From Portunus trituberculatus (taxonomy: Eukaryota; Arthropoda; Malacostraca; Decapoda; Portunidae), in assembly GCF_017591435.1 (NCBI RefSeq), contig NC_059278.1, positions 19,081,989 through 19,145,988 on the forward strand: 64,000 nucleotides of DNA, written 5' to 3'. A program made the position numbers and the translations under genes. Below, piece by piece: positions 12,401-26,064 of this stretch (the stretch's first letter is position 1; every line of letters starts with the position of its first letter). The notes under the pieces were generated by a model that was given only the letters and a program-made list of their open reading frames with translations, searched no databases and had not been told where the DNA came from.

Positions 12401-13310
12401 GTAAATATCGCAAATAAAAGACATTGTTGTGTGGCAAACATTTCATTATCATGAAAGAGAAGATTCATTACAGTACTTTGTTTTTTTCTTAATTTCCTGA
12501 GATGACCATGGCGCTTATTTCTCCTGTTTGTTAGTGTTGCCTTGTTCATCTTGTTTGATTAGGCTCACAAACATTTGGACTTGGTTACTGTCACAGGGAA
12601 CTTCAGGAAGATAATGTTGAATGACAGTGTTGGGAAAAGCTTCACATATACTGAAAACGCATTATGGTGTGAGAGGTGGAGTTGCAGGGGGAACATTGAA
12701 GGATGTTCCATGGGTCTTGGCTGGGTAATCTTGTGTCGGTTCACTTCGTGGGTGGATGTTGCTGTGCTGCATTTTATCCGTTCCTCCTCTCAGGTCCAAT
12801 GGCACCATGGCTGTTGATAGCTGCGTTTCAGTTCATAGTGATGCTTAATTTTTATTTTATCTTAAAATCTTATCTTTATTTATTTAGTATTTGTTTATTT
12901 TTCATCCATTTTAGATCATGTTTAAATTAATTAAGTTCTCACTGCATGCCTTGTTTTGCAGTAGAAGGCAAATTCTTTCAAGTAGTAAACTTGAAATTAA
13001 TTTTCTATTTAATGTTTATTATTCTTGTCATAATCTATACATGTGATTTCATTGCTTGTACTTCAATAAGATGTCTTGTATAAACTCCGTTCTTCTTAAT
13101 AGTTTCCCATTACTTTGCCAGATGAAGTAAATAATCTTTTTTATCACTGTATAGTGTACTAGACTAGGACTGTTGTAGTATCCTTATGAAGTGTTCAATT
13201 CAACATTTGCTCCTGATGACTGCACCAGCAGCACCCTTCGTCGATTAGTGCACGTGTTGCTGTTGCGGCCAGACCCTTCTTACATGGCAAGGTGGGATGG
13301 AAATGGTTCA

Positions 13311-13399
<89 letters not shown>

Positions 13400-14804
13400 A
13401 ATTGCAATGTTTTGAGTTGCTCTTTCAAAAAATTTGCTGAAGTTTTTATGCAATAATTTGTAGGAGCTTCTTTGGTTTTTGTGTTTGCCACTAATGAGTA
13501 ATAGAAAACCTAGTGAATAGCTTATTTTATCTCCACAAAGGCATGCAGTTTGGTATTTCATTTTACATTTTTTATTTGTGAAATTTGCTTCTTTACTTAT
13601 TTATTTATTTATGTATTTCTTACTTATTTGTTAGCAAAAGTGTGTGTGTAAGAATGTGTCAATAATGGTTGCTGATATAAGTCAGTGGTTCTGGATAAGG
13701 GAAGATCACTGGTAGCATTAAAATTAAAGTGTTTGTGAAGAAACAGAGAGAGAGAGAGAGATTCCACAATTACTCCTACACACAAATATTGTAGCTTCAT
13801 GCAAAGAGAGTATTGCTGCCAGCTGTGTCCCTGATCTACTCACAACAATGGTGGAACTCAGTGCACTGAAAGTGTTCTCAGCAAGGAGGAGTTTTCCTGC
13901 AGCTTTGGACAGCTTGGTTCCAGAGTGCAAACAATAATTTCTTCTTGATATTCCTAAGCCAATTTCATACTGTTGTAATATGTGTGGAAAGTCATAATTT
14001 GCATGGTGAAACTTTTCTTGTATTTTTAAACTGTATTATTTAGTAGTTCTAATTTAGTTGTACAAATTTTGTCTTTATGAAATAATTGCTGTAGTGAAAT
14101 TGCTTTCTGAAAAATTGGAAATATATTTCAATTACTTTTGCATATTTCATATGAATAGCACATCAGTTTTTCTTTGGCATCTTTTTATTATGCATGCCTG
14201 CATGTAAGTACCTACGTATAGAGTATTATTTTCTTTTCAATTTTCAAAAATTTAATTAAATTCTTCATGAAAATTATGAGCATGAACTAGTATGTGTCTA
14301 TATACCAGGCTGAGGTGCTCCTTATATGGGTGTAGATATGACATGGTGTCATGTTTTGTCTTGTTAAGGGAACAAAATTTTCTGCTCACATTAGTTGTCC
14401 CTAGGGATGTGTAGGGGATACAATGGTGGTGTTCCTCTCACAACCATATGAAGATCAACTCCACAAATCTTGTAAATTTTGTGTTGGTTTGTTTTCATTT
14501 GGAAACATATGTAGGAAGGATGTTGTGTTGTTAATGATGTTGTCTGCCTGTTACCTTATTGGCTTCCTGTGATATTCCAGAAAGTTTATTGAAGTGGTCT
14601 TAGTAATTTATGAAGCAAATTAATCCTTACTTTGATGTGTGAATTGTAATTAAAGTTTATTTGGTGGTATGTTGCAGGCATCTGAAGCAGCTGGGTGTAG
14701 TGGTGGGGGAACACAGCACCTGGCTCAAGGTGGGCCTGGGTGTGGCAGCCATCGCCGCCTTCGCAGTGCTCCTGGCCAGAGCTCTCCGTTCAGTTGACAG
14801 ATAG
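6424..14804 (+). CDS. Miro: Mitochondrial Rho GTPase Miro (RHOT1/2 orthologue), complete
   Basis: Outer-membrane GTPase that links mitochondria to kinesin/dynein through Milton/TRAK adaptors and senses calcium. Exons read: 6424-6613, 7121-7329, 7930-7980, 8180-8281, 8423-8464, 8731-8820, 9113-9309, 9640-9832, 9981-10116, 10288-10418, 10565-10777, 10910-11106, 14678-14804. They join in phase to 625 residues (human RHOT1 is about 618). Domains in order: N-terminal GTPase with P-loop GDQGVGKT (residues 15-22), the Miro-type DYSE in place of DTAG (61-64) and NKVD (122-125); EF-hand 1 loop 201-212 with D, D, D, G and E intact; EF-hand 2 loop 320-331; C-terminal GTPase with GPQDAGKT (428-435) and ANKGD (532-536); C-terminal membrane anchor about 602-617 followed by a short basic tail. 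The start was chosen because this ATG follows the acceptor directly and opens the conserved N-terminus. All motifs are intact, so the gene should be functional. The last intron is 3.6 kb and contains a candidate cassette exon. Confidence 0.95.
7352..7556 (-). mobile_element. Possible diverged tRNA-derived SINE in Miro intron 2
   Basis: On the minus strand the right part reads like a tRNA: an A-box-like ACAGTGGTAATGCGC, then CCTGCCAC (as in a tRNA-Gly GCC anticodon loop), then the B-box-like AGATCGAGTCT. The remaining ~150 bp would be the tRNA-unrelated body. Only one copy was seen and the B-box match is partial, so this is tentative. Confidence 0.35.
7557..7712 (+). repeat. Inverted-repeat family 2, truncated copy in Miro intron 2
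   Basis: Aligns by eye with the interior and right half of the repeats at 57740 and 60283. Shared blocks are the AAGTGACA-to-TTTTTAA segment, the CATTAT block and the GAATAGT/GTGAGAGAG end. The left part is missing where it meets the possible SINE. Non-coding. Confidence 0.5.
12156..12194 (+). other. Candidate 39-nt cassette exon of Miro
   Basis: Within the 3.6-kb last intron, TTCTTTCCCTAG (acceptor) and CAG|GTGTGT (donor) bracket 39 nt that are open in the frame set by the flanking exons (phase 2 at both ends). Inclusion adds 13 residues (RFQAAWMLFYRSR) just before the membrane anchor and gives 638 residues; skipping gives 625. Alternative exons at this C-terminal position are known for vertebrate RHOT1. 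Whether this one is used cannot be seen here. Confidence 0.5.
13311..13397. repeat. (CT)n microsatellite in the last Miro intron
   Basis: About 39 perfect CT units after a short CTCGCTCG lead. It produces Ser/Leu and Arg/Glu open frames on the two strands, which are artefacts. Confidence 0.95.
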
Positions 14805-16689
14805 TTTTCTCTTCTAGTTGGCTGGGTCTCAAGACTTGCTACTGGAACCCAGTGGAATACAGTGGCTCATATAAATAGAAATTCTTGAGCTTGTTAGTGT
14901 GCAGATATGCTGCCAGCATACTGAATATACTCTATTTATTGCTATAGCATCTTTTGTATAAAGGAATCATTACTGTTAATAAGTAAAATGAAGCAAAGTA
15001 TTTTTTTAGGTAATTGTTATCTATAATGAAAGTGCATGTATTTTATATTAGGCATCATTACCTATATTTGTGGTCAATTTTATTTATGAATACTGAACAT
15101 AGCAGATTAATAGTGTAAATATCCTTGGTTGCTTTCAATATTCTTCTAATTTCCTTGATATAACATTTTGCCATGTTCATTGTGGTTGCCACTTATCTTA
15201 GTTCATAATCTTATCCTTTTGTGAAATTCTAATATGACTTTTGTCAGTAGAAATCAGCAAAATCCCAAATTAATTTCATAATTGCCATTTATATTTTGCA
15301 GCATAATCAGACTGATTTCTTTACATGTATATATCTTATTTATCTGTCCACACATCCATTTATCTTTCATTCTGATTATTTATCCATCTGCTGAGATAGT
15401 CTGTGTTTCTTAGGACTCCTTTGAGGGTAATGGGCTTTGTCAGATGTCTCCTGTGCAATCTGGACACAATTTTTGGATTGACATTGTCTCTTCTTCATCT
15501 GCCTCAGTCATTTTATTCTGAATTTGTGTTTCTTCACATTTTGATTCTTATACATGAAATGTAGCAAGGAAAATATTCATCCAATCACTGCTGATTTACT
15601 GAAATTTGGTGCTTCTTAATTAATCATGATGTATGTGAGTCAGTGAGTTTTCTAAATTCATGTGTAGCTGTTCACATGTTACTTTTATTGATAGGTGAGA
15701 TGCATCATTATTTAGTAACATCAGCTCTGTCTGCCAGTTTTGTAATTTATAAATATATAGAAAATTATTATTCCATAAAGAAATAACTTACATCTATTAT
15801 TTTGTCAGTTCACTACACAAGTATCAAAGAAATGTGCAGCTTTTTCTATGACTCAGCCTTCCATGAGAAGTGACCACATGTAACACTGAGACTGGTACTG
15901 GTGGCTCAACTCATACAAGTCCTCTTTATGTTAACCAAAATCATTTGTAAATTTGGAGTCTTTTCTTTAATTAAATATTATGGAAGAAAAGACATACTTG
16001 TTTAACTTGGTATTTTATGACATTTATTGACCATGCTCTTGCTGCATCAGGTAGGGTGACTTGTATGTACATTAAGAGTGTCACAAAGGAATACTCTTAC
16101 GAATTTTGTTAATAAGTGCAGCAATATTCCATTAAACTTTATGTCAAGAAAAATGTACTTATTTCATAGTTGTGTGCTGTATGGAAAAATATGGCTTGAG
16201 AGGAATTGTTGTTGGGATGCAGTTTGTATTCTCAAATTCAGGCGGGAAATCTTGTAATCAGCTCATTGTACATATGATCTCCAAGCATCATATTACAATC
16301 ATAGAATTAATTATGCCATTTGAATGATAGTTTTCATTTCCTTTGATTTTTTGTCTCATGATGCGATCCAAAGTGTGACATAACTTTTGTAAACAAATTT
16401 TTCTGGACTGTATTCATGTGAAGTCAACATGAGGGCAGATCTTGAATTTCTGCTCTTTTGCCAGGATGTGATGAAGCTGCCTGAGAGTGACTCAGGGGAG
16501 CAAGGTGCAGTGGGACATGGTGCCTACTGATTGTCTCAACATGTCTATCTGTTCTGAAGATTATGTAAGACATATAATTGAAGATAAATTGAGAGGCTAC
16601 ATATATAACAACACATCCAACACATCATACGTATGATATAAAAGGGGATAATTTGAGATGAAAAATATTTAACTAGAGAACACATCCAC
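14805..16689 (+). other. Miro 3' UTR and AT-rich downstream DNA
   Basis: AT-rich sequence without coding potential follows the Miro stop codon. I saw no canonical AATAAA here; ATTAAA-type variants near 15969 and 16131 could serve, so the transcript end is undetermined. Confidence 0.45.
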
Positions 16690-16984
16690 CGCGTCGTGTA
16701 GTGATCGCAAACTCGGCTCAACCAAGAGGGCCCGGCCCGTATTCGAGTACCAGGAGCGGCGAGGCAAATGGACGAGGTTCTTTCAGTGTAGCCTCTGTTC
16801 ACCTAGCAGCAAGTAGGTAAGGGATGCAACTCGAGAGGTTATGGTCTCGCTTTCCTGGTGTGAAAAAAAAAAAAAAATGTGGTCTCGGTCCTACCCGAAG
16901 ATTGGTCACTATGAACTCTGAGCTCTTTCTGTAGGGGAAAGGCTGGGTGGTTGACTAGAAATCGACCGTGGTGAATAACACACG
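16690..16984 (+). mobile_element. tRNA-derived SINE, copy 1
   Basis: About 295 bp matching by eye the minus-strand copy at 27436-27712. The order is a tRNA-like head with a degraded B box (GTATTCGAGTACC), then GGCGAGGCAAATGG, GTTCACCTAGCAG, a segment with CTCGCTTTCC, GTCCTACCCGAAGAT, and a 3' end GTGAATAACACAC. A run of about 15 A interrupts the body at 16862-16876. The CA tail is short in this copy. Confidence 0.75.
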
Positions 16985-18937
<1,953 letters not shown>

Positions 18938-19639
18938 AAATATGATTTACACAACCCTACGACCAGTGTATGGGTCCACCCCCCTTCAAGCCCTACGAGC
19001 AAACATGGAAGTGTCGCGTGCGAAATATTATTATCCCTCCATGCCAAACTATCCCCTGGGCTCCACACACCTCAGTTGTCTTTGCTCAAATTTGTGGATA
19101 GAAGGATCTATGGAGCTGATGTCCCAACCGGAGCAATCAGGATCACGTATCAGACCCACCAGCTACAGTTGCAGCAACCAAACTACTCAACAACCCAAGA
19201 TTCCGTCACCTCCTCTGTACCCTTCCTGACGCCCCACCCACAACGAACAGTCCACCACCACAAGAACAAGCTTGTCCCACACCACTTACCACCACCAACC
19301 GTTACAATCAAGCAAAGGTCTATTGCTACTATTGTCAAATTCATTAATTTGTAAACAACTTTGTTACATATACATTCCAATTCATATTTTTATTTGCACG
19401 ATAAGTACAAAATTCCTAAAGATTTAATTTAACTCTTCTTAGCTTTATAATTACATAGCTTTATAATGACCTCTATCACACGTAATTTTTAACTCAACTG
19501 CTGGAGTTGTGAACTGTTGTTTTGCATACACTCTAGGCAGAACTATAGTATTCTAATTGTTTTTACTATGTGTCCCTTCAGTATATATTACAGCCTCTCG
19601 GCTGCCTTTTGCATTAATAAGCCATTAATCATTATTATT

Positions 19640-20165
19640 ACACACACACACACACACACACACTTCAGTTCAGCTGGTAGCAGTAATCATACCACACCAA
19701 AGCATACCATACAACCACCACCGTCACAACATATACACCACCACTACCATCACATACTATAAAATACCACACAAGTGGCCACACCAGATCACCACCAATA
19801 TCCCCACACCACACCACCACTACCATGACACAACATACCACACCACAGCACACCACACTACAACCACCATCTCCGCACCGTACCACCACTATCATCGCAC
19901 ACCATGCCACACAACAACACACCACACCACCACCACCATGACACACCATAACATACGTACCACACCACCACTACCATCACACACCACCACTACTATCACA
20001 CACCATACCATACCACACCACATCACCACTGTCATCACATAAAATACCACATATCACGTACCACCACCACCACACCATACCATACCACCACCACCACCAC
20101 ACCACAACACCACTACCATCAATCATCATAACATACCACACAACACCACACCAGACCACCACACC
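19640..20165. repeat. Imperfect CAC/CCA-rich repeat region
   Basis: A (CA)n run at about 19640-19663 leads into 480 bp of degenerate ACCACCACCATCACACACCA-like units. The complementary strand gives Trp/Val/Gly-rich open frames, which I treat as repeat shadows. Confidence 0.8.
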
Positions 20166-21838
20166 CGATACCCTGAGTACCCGAACATTTCCCGTCCCAC
20201 TCCTGCACCTGCGGACTTGCTCTTGCTCCCCACACCTGCTCCCGCACCAGCACCCTATCCACCAATCACCACCCCGCTCCTGCTCCGTCCAGCACCTTCT
20301 CGACCAATCACCGTCCCGTTCCAGGCTCCCACCCCACTCCCACTTCTTCCTGCACCCGCCCAGCTCCGCCTCGCTGGTCCCCGCCGCCTGTTGGTCCTAC
20401 GGAAACGATTCTTTAAACGTATTTTCTTGCGTTTTACACGTGTTTCTAGGTGTCTTGGGGAGTTCGGGTCAACGAGTATTTATACTCGTTGGTTCGGGTA
20501 TAGGAGGAGGTGGAAGGGTGATATGGAGTGAGAGTGAGGGCGGGGGAAGGAGTGACTCACCAACTGTTAAAAAAAAAAAAAAAAAAACATCGACATAAGG
20601 CTAGGAATATTTTTCTTTTAATAATGGAATTGGCATTGTTCTGATATCTGATTTGTTATTAACAATGTAAATCAAGTTTCAATCTGCAACAGAATCGAAT
20701 CTAGCTGTCTTCGTTTAATGAAAAAAAAAATAACATTAAAGTCACTGCATGAAATATAGCTTTTTTTTAATGAGCACGCATATAATTGTTTTAGTGCTTG
20801 ATATAAGATCTTAAAAATATGGAAAACATGACCCAAGTAATAATATTTCAAAAGATTTAGTTTAACTATTCATATTTTCAAATTCAATCTTTTAACGGCA
20901 CCGGAATAGAAAACAAAAATGTTTATACGACAAGGAATCTGTGTTTTCTTTATTTGGCTGGAAAGCAAAAAATTTTCGTATTCAGAAAATGTAACATGAT
21001 GTAGTGTGGCTTTGCTTTCCTTCTCGACATTATGATGTGTTTGTGACCCCGTTAGTTTAAATACGCCCACTTCGTTGAGTACGTTTTGTAAACAATCGAC
21101 CCGGTAACGTTTTTATATTTTGGTTATTAGTTAAGGTATTTGTCGCGTCTGAAACTGTGGTGCATTCCAGTCTGGGAGCCTTTTTTCTTCTCGTGATTTT
21201 TAAAATGAATTACGTACGTAAATATTGAGCCACAGGAGTACCTCACCTCTGGCTTCCTCCCCAGGTCAGTCCACCAATGTTTGCCTGTACTCCCCTTGTG
21301 TTTCCAGACCCCGAGAGTGAAGCAAAGCTAGAATCAACCACCAAAATAGATAAATAGCCCATTGTTGTGTTAAATAAGGCAATGGTTATGTATACCCCCA
21401 GTTCAAACTGCCTGGCGCCCACCATGACTCGGACCAATACCCTCTCCGCGTCAACTCATTAACATTTCCTTCAATTCTCAGTGCTTCCTGCTATTGCACG
21501 GCTGAAATGTATAAACTGTATAAGTGACAGAAAAAAAAAATGAGGAATGGAATTGTGTGAGGGAGTGTAATAGCAATAGCAGCAGCAGTGTTATTATCAT
21601 TATTAGGAGTATCAATATGTGTGTGTGTGTGTGTAGAGTAGTAGTAGTAGAAGGAGAAGAAGCAGGAGGGAGAGAAGGAGCACAAGCAGTAGGAGGAGCA
21701 GCAGCAGTGTTATTATCAATATCATGAGTGTTAATGTGTGTGTGTGTGTGTGTGTGATGGTGGGCTGCTCAGCATAGGATTACTCTCTCTCTAACATGTC
21801 ATTTGAACCACAAAAAAAAACTGTCACTATTAAAGAAC
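20166..21838. other. Gene-poor stretch with C-rich DNA and small repeats
   Basis: C-rich sequence with imperfect repeats of CTCCTGCACC/CCAATCACC type runs to about 20400. Below it lie a perfect palindrome at 20470-20491, AT-rich DNA, and small AGC, AGT and GT runs at about 21575-21760. No coding region is supported. Confidence 0.5.
20470..20491. other. Perfect 10-bp-arm palindrome
   Basis: Arms CAACGAGTAT and ATACTCGTTG are exact reverse complements separated by TT. TTCGGGT occurs directly on both sides, so the palindrome sits inside a short direct repeat. No function is assigned. Confidence 0.8.
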
Positions 21839-21975
21839 CATATTCTGAAATATTCTGCTTTCTCTCTCACCATGACTGTTCTCCAAGGTCACAGAGATGA
21901 CTAGCTGGGTTCTCAAGAGTGTTTCACCAGCTAATAATGGAGAAATGTTGATCTTTCACTATAACCACGGTAATT
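21839..21975 (-). repeat. Inverted-repeat family 2, partial copy
   Basis: Opens with CATATTCTGAAATATTCTGC and continues with TCTCTCACCATGACTGTTCT, the complement of the GTGAGAGA block in the copies at 57740 and 60283. The far end is lost in ATT repeats. Non-coding. Confidence 0.55.
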
Positions 21976-22721
21976 ATTATTATTAGTAGTAGTAGTAGCA
22001 GTAGCAGTAGGAGCAATCTTTATAAGTTAAGTATATTAGTTATCCATCTACAGTATCTTCAAAATAGTAGTAGTAGTTCTAACTGATTAGCAGATGTGAG
22101 AGAATGAAACAGACTGCTTTGAGAATAATAGTAGTAGTAGTAATAGGAGCATCATCACAGCAATAGTAATGATAGTAGTAGCAGTAGTAATAATAGTAGT
22201 ACGGTCAAGAAAACCCAGGGAGGCAGAAATTCATAGGATGAAATTAACGTAGAGAAATAATGAAAGGAAAGTTGAATATTGTAACCTATATCTAATGTTT
22301 GATATGAGGAAATGTAGAACTATGTTGGGAGAAATTAACTTACACAAATTATAAGGAAAGTTGTACGTATATTGAAAGTTAATTTGATCTAATTTTGTTT
22401 GATATAAGGAAACATATAAACTTAAAGAAAAAAAATGAACTTAAGAGGCAAAAATATGAAAAAGATAGTTAGGTTATATATTGTCAAAGGGTAAAAACTC
22501 AATCTAACTTATCCTAACTCGAGGAAAGAGGAAAAAATCATGGAAAAAATATATATAAGCGTACATAAGCATACACAGTTTATGCATAAAATTTCCTTAA
22601 GCAAATGTAAATTTCCAGAGATTTTCAGTCATTTTGTACTAAATTTTCTCAATTTTCTCAGAAAAGTAGGCTATTTCCTTGAATTTTTTCTTATACGACA
22701 ATGGATTTCTGTATCTGAAGA

Positions 22722-22787
<66 letters not shown>

Positions 22788-23409
22788 CTGACTCAATGAG
22801 GGTATTGAAATTAAATTAACTTGTAAAAATCAAATAGGACGTCTTCTAGTCATAATTAATCTAAATAACATAAATAAATAAATAAATAAATAACATGACT
22901 AAAAAATCAACATAAACTCACTTGTAAATACCACATAGGAAATTAGTTTTTAATAAACTATCACAGGTTAAAAAGTAAAAGAAAAAAGAAGTTGAACTAG
23001 TAGACCACCAAAAACAAAACAAATAAATACTATAACTAAAAAATAAATAGATAAACTGATTAACTCACTTGTAAATACCGAATCTCGTTTATCAAATTAT
23101 AATGACTTAAAAATAGATGTAACTAAACTAAACAACATACTAAATAAATAAATAAATAACAAAAAATAAACAAACTCACTTGTAAATACCAATTAGCAAA
23201 TCATCTTTTTCAAACCATATTGGGTTAAATTAATAATTGTAGTGCTTGTAGAAATTATGAAAAAGTTAAGTAGCTGTTGTTATTATTTCACTACTACTTC
23301 TACTACTAATGTTCTACCACTCCTACCTAGCTGCCTTGGTAATTTGAATACCCTAAACTAAAGAAAATAATTGTTGCCTTTATAATCTGAATATTCCTAA
23401 GAAAATAAA
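21976..23409. other. Gene-poor AT-rich stretch with microsatellites
   Basis: Short AGT/AGC runs lie at 21976-22200, a (TC)30 array at 22725-22784 and a (AAAT)n run at 22868-22894. The rest is AT-rich, with scattered AAATAAAT and a recurring CTCACTTGTAAATACC-like phrase near 22918, 23065 and 23177. No gene is supported. Confidence 0.55.
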
Positions 23410-23574
23410 CTGAATGGTAATGATGATATTATTAATAATAATGATAATAATAATAATAATAAAATCTCCCTTGCACATACCCATCTATCACCACCTCCTC
23501 TTCCTCTTGCATTTTTTTACTCCTTGGGCTCGCTACTACTACTACTACTACTACTTCTACTTCTACTACTACTA

Positions 23575-23639
<65 letters not shown>

Positions 23640-23661
23640 ACTGCTACTGCTACTGCTGCTG

Positions 23662-23694
<33 letters not shown>

Positions 23695-23740
23695 ATAATA
23701 ATAATAATGATAATAACAATAACAATAATGATGATAAAAA
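23410..23740. repeat. Compound trinucleotide array (ATA/CTA/CTG/TAA)
   Basis: (ATA/ATG)n lies at 23413-23461. From 23530 it runs (CTA)n with CTT variants, about 19 CTG units (23590-23640), alternating CTA/CTG, (CTA)n and finally (ATA)n with ATG/ACA variants to about 23735. All changes are substitutions in register, so three frames on each strand stay open as homopolymer-like peptides. These are not treated as genes. Confidence 0.95.
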
Positions 23741-26064
23741 CTCTCGCACATACCCATCTGTCACCTTCTTCCTCTTGCAATTCTTCACTCCTCAGCCTTG
23801 CCCTCTTCTTTCTCTTGCGACTCTTCACTACTCTTCTTCTTCCTCCTCCTCCTCCTCCTCCCTGTGTTTTCCTCTGCAAAACAAACAAATAAACAGTTAT
23901 GAATTATAGCTGTGAAAATTTGACACAGTCTTTCTCTTTATTCTAGCTGTGGGTGATGCTGGCTGGGAGACCACCAGTAGCTTGCTCACTCTTGTCCATT
24001 CTCCACATTTTCTCGCTGATGATGGGATTTCATGGGTGTAACACTGATTCAAGTATTTCAGAGACAGCTGGGTTTCTGTGGATGAAAAAGGAGGCACCAC
24101 AGCCTACATGTTCCTAGGCATTTTAAGGACACCATTCAATATCATAATATTTGAAGTTGTATAGTAATCAGAGAAAGTATTGTTCTGAAAAACTTTTATT
24201 GTAGGTGATTGTTGTTCACTGTGGCCTTATGGTAGTGCTGACAACTGAGAAGCAAGCCCAGGACTGCTTCACTGTTTGGTCAGCATAAGAAATGTGATTT
24301 CTTAAAAATAATACAGACATCCCCTGCCTTGCCAGAGTAATACATTTCTGAAGACAACATTCCCTGAATGTAATTACTATTAATTACAATCAAAGAAATC
24401 TTCTAGAATTCCTGATCTCAAAAACTTATATCTATTTCTTAAAGAAACAAATTGAAGTACAATGAGCGAAGCATTTCTTGATAGTAAATCTTCTAATAAA
24501 AGAGAGAGCAAGTACGTCAGTAATCAATTTTCCATTAATATTGCCCGACTCATTAATTACTCAGTATTTTGATCGTTTAGCTCAGTTGTTCACTTGCTGA
24601 CCCACTCTCATTGCTACAATCATATACACTGTACACTGATGCCTACTTTCACAACCAAGTGTGAATAGATTTTCATTAGATTTGCTTGGAAAAAATGCAA
24701 CACGTCAAAAGATATATAAATGCAATGAGTCATATCGTTGTATCATACACTGAGTAAGATGTACAAATCAAGAAGTGATAGGATATATAGTCAGTTTTGA
24801 GTGTTAATTGTTGACTGAGGTGACAAAGTGAGAAAATAACAGAGTGCATGAGCAAAGAATGACAGAATGTGAGCTGGTCCAATGCCATAAACCTGAACTG
24901 ACATCATCTGAAGATGCATGTTCTCCAGTGATCCCAGCACATTTCAGCCTTCACATCCAAGGACTGAGATGCATGCCTGGCTCTTCCTATTAACATTACC
25001 ATTACTCTTATCTTTGTTCATCGTTGTTTTGACAGGTAGAATCCAGGCTTGCAAGATCACCATTAATGGTGGCACATCAAGCAGGATTGCTATGTGCAAG
25101 TCATATCAGTTCTTTGCTTTTCAACCTCATTCAAGATCTTCACTAAGTAATACTGCATCAAGTGAGCAAATGTGCATCAAGTGGAATCACATATGTCCAT
25201 GTCACACAAACAAATTTCTTGCATCTTTGTCTTTTGGAGGTCATTTGAGGTATGCTGATGGTTCTCTGGAAGCAAATGAGGAATTGTGTATGATTTTCCT
25301 TTTGCTACCATTTTTTTTTTTTTCCCACCATTACCAACATCACTCAGTAGCAAGATGAAAGACAATACTGTTTGTGCTTAGGGATGAAGGAGTCATTGTA
25401 ATGCTCCTTACTTAGAAATGTAAATACATATTTTTGTTTCTAACATTCAGATCTCAAGAAATGCCTGTATTATGAAAGACTTGACACGAGTATTATTGAC
25501 ATTACCATACAGTAAAACCTTTATGTAATGAACCACTATAGAACACATTTTGTTTTATGATTACCTTTTCAAGATAAAATGAACAAACATCCACACATCC
25601 AATCTTTGACCCACATATCTGACAGGTACATAGTGTTACTAGTTTCAGAGGGAATATGAACTCTTTCTCTCTCTCACCACCAATTCTTTTCCCATCTCCC
25701 TCTCCAACCTGCCCACACCACCTCAACACTACATGTACACAGCAATGATTAAGAAACCAGGATAAGATACAAGGGGCTCTGGAAAAAGTTTGCCTGGAGA
25801 TAATTGTCTTGGTACATAAATAAGTATTTAACAAGTAAGGCATGAATATTAGATAATTCCTTTTTCCTGATGTTTGTTATAGTATAAGGAGAAGGTTCAG
25901 CCTCAAAAAGAACCACTGAATACAACTCAAGACTTCCCTCACCTGGTGCATTACACAGAGGCTTTACTGTTACAATGGTTCACTGTATAAATACCATCCC
26001 CATAATGAACATTTGATCATCTTATCTTACTTCAGCATACATTTGTACAGGTTAACTCTGAAAT
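23741..26064. other. Gene-poor stretch with one signal-peptide-like exon candidate
   Basis: CTT/CCT runs lie at about 23836-23861. The rest is unique AT-rich DNA. An ATG at 24969 opens 22 codons rich in Leu (MHAWLFLLTLPLLLSLFIVV) ending at a donor-like CAG|GTAGAA (25035/25036). It looks like a signal-peptide exon, but no partner exon was identified. Confidence 0.35.

Noticed and set aside
23524..23892. Long open frames of poly-Leu, poly-Ser, poly-Val or poly-Ala
   Set aside because: They translate the trinucleotide array in every frame on both strands and have no unique sequence or splice context.
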